Notes under the pieces: model-generated
What the model saw: only the letters and a program-made list of their open reading frames with translations
Told to the model about the DNA's origin: nothing
Databases searched by the model: none
In this document: positions 60,829 to 64,000 of the stretch, piece by piece
Layout: the number at the start of each line of letters is the position of its first letter
How positions within the stretch are numbered: position 1 is the stretch's first letter
Position numbers and translations under genes: made by a program
From: Lewinella sp. JB7
GTDB taxonomy: Bacteria; Bacteroidota; Bacteroidia; Chitinophagales; Saprospiraceae
Length of the DNA: 64,000 nucleotides
Reading direction: 5' to 3'
Assembly (NCBI RefSeq): GCF_024297185.1
Contig: NZ_JANCTD010000012.1
Coordinates: 1-64,000 of the forward strand

Positions 60829-61521
60829 TACCTCACTGACCCAGCGCCGGTACTGCTGGCCGCTCGGGTGCAGGCCGTCGTCGGCTACGAGGGCCGGATC
60901 CCGTAGCCCATCGCGGGAGATCGGGGTGATGTTGTAGAAGGGCACCCCGTAGGATTGGCATACGGCTGCCGCCGCTTCGTTAAAGGCATCGATGTCCCGG
61001 CTCACGCTTTCGCTGCCACCGCCGAAGGGCGTGTAGGCGTAGTCGGGGATCGAGACGACGAATACCGCCGAGCTATCTCCACCCGCGTAGCCGATGGATC
61101 GCTGCAGCAAACGCTCGAACTGGGGTCGGTAGGCCGCCACCGAAAAGCCCTGGTACTGGTCGTTGACGCCGATGAGCAAGGACACGAGATCGAAATCGCT
61201 TCCCGGATCGCCGGCGCTGAGCGCGTTGGCCAGATTATCGGTGCGCCAGCCGTTGCGGGCAATGATCTCCAGGGGCTCCACCCGGATCCCTTCCCGCTCC
61301 AGCAGCTGTTCGGTGAGCTGCACCGGCCAGCGTTCGGAAGCCTGGACACTCGTGCCGATGGTGTAGCTGTCGCCGAGCGCCAAATAAGCAATAACCGTAT
61401 CTACCGTGGGGGAGGGGCCGGGATTGATGTCGGGTCCGGTCATGAGGTTGTCTTCGGTGTTACACGCCAGGAGGGTCAGGAAAATAGTGGCGGCGAGAAT
61501 AATTTTTTGGAGGTCGATCAT
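60787..61521 (-). CDS. SGNH/GDSL hydrolase lipoprotein
   Basis: A 244-residue lipoprotein with lipobox LLAC (C20). The SGNH blocks are in order: block I LALGDSYTIG with the catalytic Ser, block II RNGWRTD, block III GVNDQYQG, and block V DGLHPSGQQY with Asp and His. Such enzymes remove acyl or acetyl groups from lipids or sugars. It acts in the periplasm or at the outer membrane. It ends inside the 3' end of the aminotransferase gene on the other strand. Confidence 0.92.
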   Translation of the reverse strand: MIDLQKIILAATIFLTLLACNTEDNLMTGPDINPGPSPTVDTVIAYLALGDSYTIGTSVQASERWPVQLTEQLLEREGIRVEPLEIIARNGWRTDNLANALSAGDPGSDFDLVSLLIGVNDQYQGFSVAAYRPQFERLLQRSIGYAGGDSSAVFVVSIPDYAYTPFGGGSESVSRDIDAFNEAAAAVCQSYGVPFYNITPISRDGLRDPALVADDGLHPSGQQYRRWVSEVLRTQVAAQILRTD

Positions 61522-61560
61522 TACTCTACTTACGGCTTAGGCCTCCGGGCGGTTTGCCGC

Positions 61561-62589
61561 TCAGCCGTCGTAGCGGTAGGCTTTAACCGTATTTACGAAG
61601 GCCTTAACGCCCTCCAGTGGGGTGTCGGGATAAACGCCGTGACCAAGATTGGCAATGTGTCGCGGACCGAAGGCCTCAAGCATGCTGTGGGTGGCGCGCT
61701 CGACGTCCTCGGGGGCAGCGTACAGTTGACAGGGGTCGAGGTTACCCTGCAGTACTTTCTGACCCACCTGAGCCCGGGCCTGGGCGATGTCGGCGATCCA
61801 GTCGAGTTGAACGACCTGACAGTCCAGCGCGCCGATGGCGGGGATAGCGTGCCGCGCGTCCTTCGCGAAAATGGTTACGGGGGTATCGCCGAGTTCCCGG
61901 CAGATGAGGTCGATGTAGCGCAGGCTGAACTCGCGGTAGTGGGTGGGGGGCAGTACTCCCGCCCAGCTGTCGAAGAGTTGAATGAGGTCGGCCCCGTGGC
62001 GCACCTTTTCCTTCAGGTAGGCGGCGGTGGCTACGGCGATTCGTTCCAGCAGGGCGTGGCTCAGCGCGGGGTCCCGGTACAGCATACGGCGGGCCTTGCT
62101 GAAGGTCTTACTGCCACCCCCCTCGACCATATAAGCGAAAATGGTCCAGGGCGCGCCGGCAAAACCGATGAGGGGCACGCGGTTATTCAGCCGCTTCTTC
62201 GTCGCGTCCAGCGCATCGTACACGTAGCCGAGATGTTGGGGAGCCTCTTCCGCCGGGCGTAGGGCGTCAATATCGGCCTTCGATTGAATGACCTTCGGAA
62301 AGCGCGGTCCGACCTTTTCCACCATAGTGTAGTCTAAGCCCAGCGCCTCGGGGATGACGAGAATGTCGCTGAAGATGATGGCGGCGTCGACGCCGAGTTC
62401 GTCCACCGGCTGTATGGTCACTTCAGCCGCGAGATCGGGGGTAGACACGAGTTCCTTGAAGCCGCTCAGGCTGGCCCGCAGCGCCCGGTACTGGGGCAGG
62501 ATACGGCCGGCCTGCCGCATGAGCCAGACGGGGGGGCGTTCGGTAGTTTCGCCACGCGCGGCGCGGAGGAAGAGGTCGTTGTCGTACAT
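61561..62589 (-). CDS. hemE: Uroporphyrinogen decarboxylase
   Basis: HemE removes four carboxyl groups from uroporphyrinogen III in heme synthesis. The 342-residue protein has [16 protein letters not shown] near residue 22, [36 protein letters not shown] and the closing [19 protein letters not shown]. Length and motifs are standard. It is alone, after the SGNH gene's upstream end. Confidence 0.97.
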   Translation of the reverse strand: MYDNDLFLRAARGETTERPPVWLMRQAGRILPQYRALRASLSGFKELVSTPDLAAEVTIQPVDELGVDAAIIFSDILVIPEALGLDYTMVEKVGPRFPKVIQSKADIDALRPAEEAPQHLGYVYDALDATKKRLNNRVPLIGFAGAPWTIFAYMVEGGGSKTFSKARRMLYRDPALSHALLERIAVATAAYLKEKVRHGADLIQLFDSWAGVLPPTHYREFSLRYIDLICRELGDTPVTIFAKDARHAIPAIGALDCQVVQLDWIADIAQARAQVGQKVLQGNLDPCQLYAAPEDVERATHSMLEAFGPRHIANLGHGVYPDTPLEGVKAFVNTVKAYRYDG

Positions 62590-62660
62590 GGCCGCGAAAG
62601 TAAGGCAGCGGAAGGGGCCACGGTCGTTGGCGGCCGGTTTTTGACCGAGGAATTACTGGT

Positions 62661-62835
62661 AGCGTCGGCTTGAGCCGACGTGCTCGCAACTGTAGCGTCG
62701 GCTTGAGCCGACCAGCTGTTCGCAAAACGGGTACAGACACCATGGCGGCCGAAGCCATCGCAGCTGCAGCGTCGGCTTGAGCCGACGAGCTGTTAGCAAA
62801 ACGAGAAAGACAGCGTCACGGCTAAAGCCGTCGCT
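62661..62835. repeat. Cluster of four short hairpin repeats
   Basis: GCGTCGGCTTGAGCCGAC occurs at 62662-62679, 62695-62712 and 62769-62786. Each has a perfect GTCGGC/GCCGAC stem and a TTGA loop, followed by CTGTT-GCAAAAC-type flanks in two cases. A fourth, related hairpin with ACGGCT/AGCCGT arms lies at 62812-62835. They fill the gap between hemE and the carboxylase gene. Confidence 0.85.
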
Positions 62836-62842
62836 ACATGTG

Positions 62843-64000
62843 CTACGTCTGTACCGCTCCTACGTTGAAGCGTTCCGTCGGGGCGTGAGTGGCCGCCTCG
62901 ATGCCCGCCGAGATGTAGGCGCGGGTATCGCGCGGATCGATGAGTTCGTCTACCCACAGGCGGGCGGCGGCGTAGTACGGGCTGGTCTGGGCATCGTACC
63001 GCTCCGTGATCTGTTGGAGTATTTCCTGTTCTTCCGCTTCCGTGACTTCCTGTCCGCGGGCTTTCTGACTGCCGACTTGTATCTGGAGCAAAACCTTAGC
63101 GGCCTGCTCGCCGCCCATGACGGCAATCCGGGCGGTGGGCCACGCCAGCATTAGTCGGGGATCGTAGGCGCGGCCGCACATCGCGTAATTACCGGCGCCG
63201 TAGCTGTTGCCCACGACAATGGAGAACTTCGGTACCGTGCTGTTGCTCACCGCGCTGACCATCTTGGCCCCGTCCTTGATAATACCTCCCTGTTCGGACC
63301 GACTGCCGACCATGAAGCCGGACACGTCGTGCAGGAATACCAGGGGAATGTGTTTTTGATTGCACACCATAATGAAGCGGGCGGCCTTGTCGGCCGAATC
63401 GCTGTAGATCACGCCGCCGAACTGCATTTCTCCCTTGCCGCTGCGGACCACTTCGCGGTTGTTCGCGACGATGCCGACCGACCAGCCGTCGATGCGGGCG
63501 TAGCAGCACAGCAGGGTTTTACCGTAGTCTTCCTTGTACTCTGTGAAGGTCCCTCCGTCTACGAGTGCCCGGATCAGTTCGCGACCGTCGTAGGGTTTTG
63601 CCCGCTCTTCGGGCAGTACGCCGAGGATTCCGGCTTCGTCCACTTTTACCGGTTCGATCCGGTCGAAGGGAGTGAGCGTTTTGTCGGGAATTCGTCCCAC
63701 CAGATCTCGGATGGTCGACAGGCACTCCTGATCATCGCTGCATTTGTAGTCAATAACGCCGCTTACGGAGGCGTGCATTTCCGCGCCGCCGAGCGCTTCG
63801 GCCTCTACTTTTTCCCCGATGGCCGCGCGCACGAGGTAGGGACCGGCCAGGAAGATGCTCCCCGTTCCCTCCACGATTAGGCTTTCGTCCGACATGATGG
63901 GCAGGTAAGCACCACCCGCGACGCAACTGCCCATGACGGCGGCGATCTGGGTAATGCCCAGGGCACTCATCTTCGCGTTGTTGCGGAAGATGCGTCCGAA
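62843..64000 (-). CDS. Biotin-dependent acyl-CoA carboxylase, carboxyltransferase beta subunit (partial)
   Basis: The C-terminal 385 residues of a carboxyltransferase; the 5' end lies beyond the window, since the frame stays open to 64000 (FGRIFRNNAK precedes the first visible Met). Two crotonase-type lobes are seen: IAAVMGSCVAGGAYLPIMSDE with the oxyanion glycines, and FMVGSRSEQGGIIKDGAKM and YGAGNYAMCGRAYDPRLMLAW. It matches methylcrotonyl-CoA or related carboxylase beta subunits better than propionyl-CoA types; the biotin subunit gene is not visible. Confidence 0.92.
   Translation of the reverse strand, partial: FGRIFRNNAKMSALGITQIAAVMGSCVAGGAYLPIMSDESLIVEGTGSIFLAGPYLVRAAIGEKVEAEALGGAEMHASVSGVIDYKCSDDQECLSTIRDLVGRIPDKTLTPFDRIEPVKVDEAGILGVLPEERAKPYDGRELIRALVDGGTFTEYKEDYGKTLLCCYARIDGWSVGIVANNREVVRSGKGEMQFGGVIYSDSADKAARFIMVCNQKHIPLVFLHDVSGFMVGSRSEQGGIIKDGAKMVSAVSNSTVPKFSIVVGNSYGAGNYAMCGRAYDPRLMLAWPTARIAVMGGEQAAKVLLQIQVGSQKARGQEVTEAEEQEILQQITERYDAQTSPYYAAARLWVDELIDPRDTRAYISAGIEAATHAPTERFNVGAVQT

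Overview
The window reads as chromosomal DNA of a high-GC member of the Bacteroidota, most likely a Lewinella/Saprospiria-type marine bacterium. This is an inference from gene content. The evidence is a fused lpxC-fabZ gene; recurring TAnnTTTG promoter elements just upstream of start codons, with no clear Shine-Dalgarno sites; a ribosomal protein S16 with a long Ala/Glu tail; and PD40/SPOR, SusD-free envelope genes typical of the phylum. No rRNA, convincing tRNA, CRISPR array, phage or plasmid backbone was found.

Region by region: 1-6.6 kb is an accessory, lower-GC patch. It holds an intact IS481-type transposase with inverted ends and, at the very left edge, the tail of a sister copy; a Fic-type AMPylase; a decayed IS3-family element; a decayed IS5-family transposase; a SAM methyltransferase; and about 1 kb with no recognisable gene. 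From 6.6 to 11.6 kb come a subtilisin-like protease, selD, a Rieske/AIF-like reductase and a PNPOx-like flavoprotein. From 11.9 to 18.2 kb a minus-strand block makes lipid A and fatty-acid precursors (lpxC-fabZ, lpxA) together with two ABC ATPases, gatC, an Ate1-like transferase and a 2H phosphoesterase. From 18.3 to 31.4 kb are a large TPR/PD40/SPOR envelope protein, a Ser/Thr dehydratase, ribH, xseA, rlmF, a YggS-type PLP protein, an FKBP isomerase with msrA, a nucleotide-transporter-like protein fused to HEAT repeats, and argS.

From 31.4 to 32.5 kb is a dense, non-coding array of short and roughly 100-bp repeats lying between the 3' ends of argS and a Fpg-type glycosylase gene. A four-gene minus operon follows (SMP-30-like lipoprotein, UPF0158, acyltransferase-like, Fpg). 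From 35.9 to 42 kb are a sodium symporter, a PPK2 kinase and then the least familiar part of the window: a tightly packed three-gene cassette (38467-41983). It encodes a peptidoglycan-binding protein with a Cys-containing catalytic-looking domain, a small soluble protein, and a 611-residue protein combining a peptidoglycan-binding-like segment with a strongly amphipathic, cationic membrane-seeking helix. I do not recognise this as a described system and rate it the best candidate for something new.

From 42 to 64 kb is core metabolism and envelope work: accD, a DMT-type transporter, a dicarboxylate symporter, a triple-LysM protein, a CorC-type protein, a phosphoesterase, a GT-C glycosyltransferase, a flavoprotein, a transaldolase, a cytochrome c/LRR protein with a Tat-exported beta-propeller, rpsP, an aminotransferase, dapF, a DegQ-type protease, a class I aminotransferase, an SGNH hydrolase lipoprotein, hemE, a cluster of short hairpin repeats and, running off the right edge, an acyl-CoA carboxylase beta subunit. 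The genome is compact: at least five convergent gene pairs end in interlocked stop codons. All functional assignments rest on motif recognition by eye; no database search was run.
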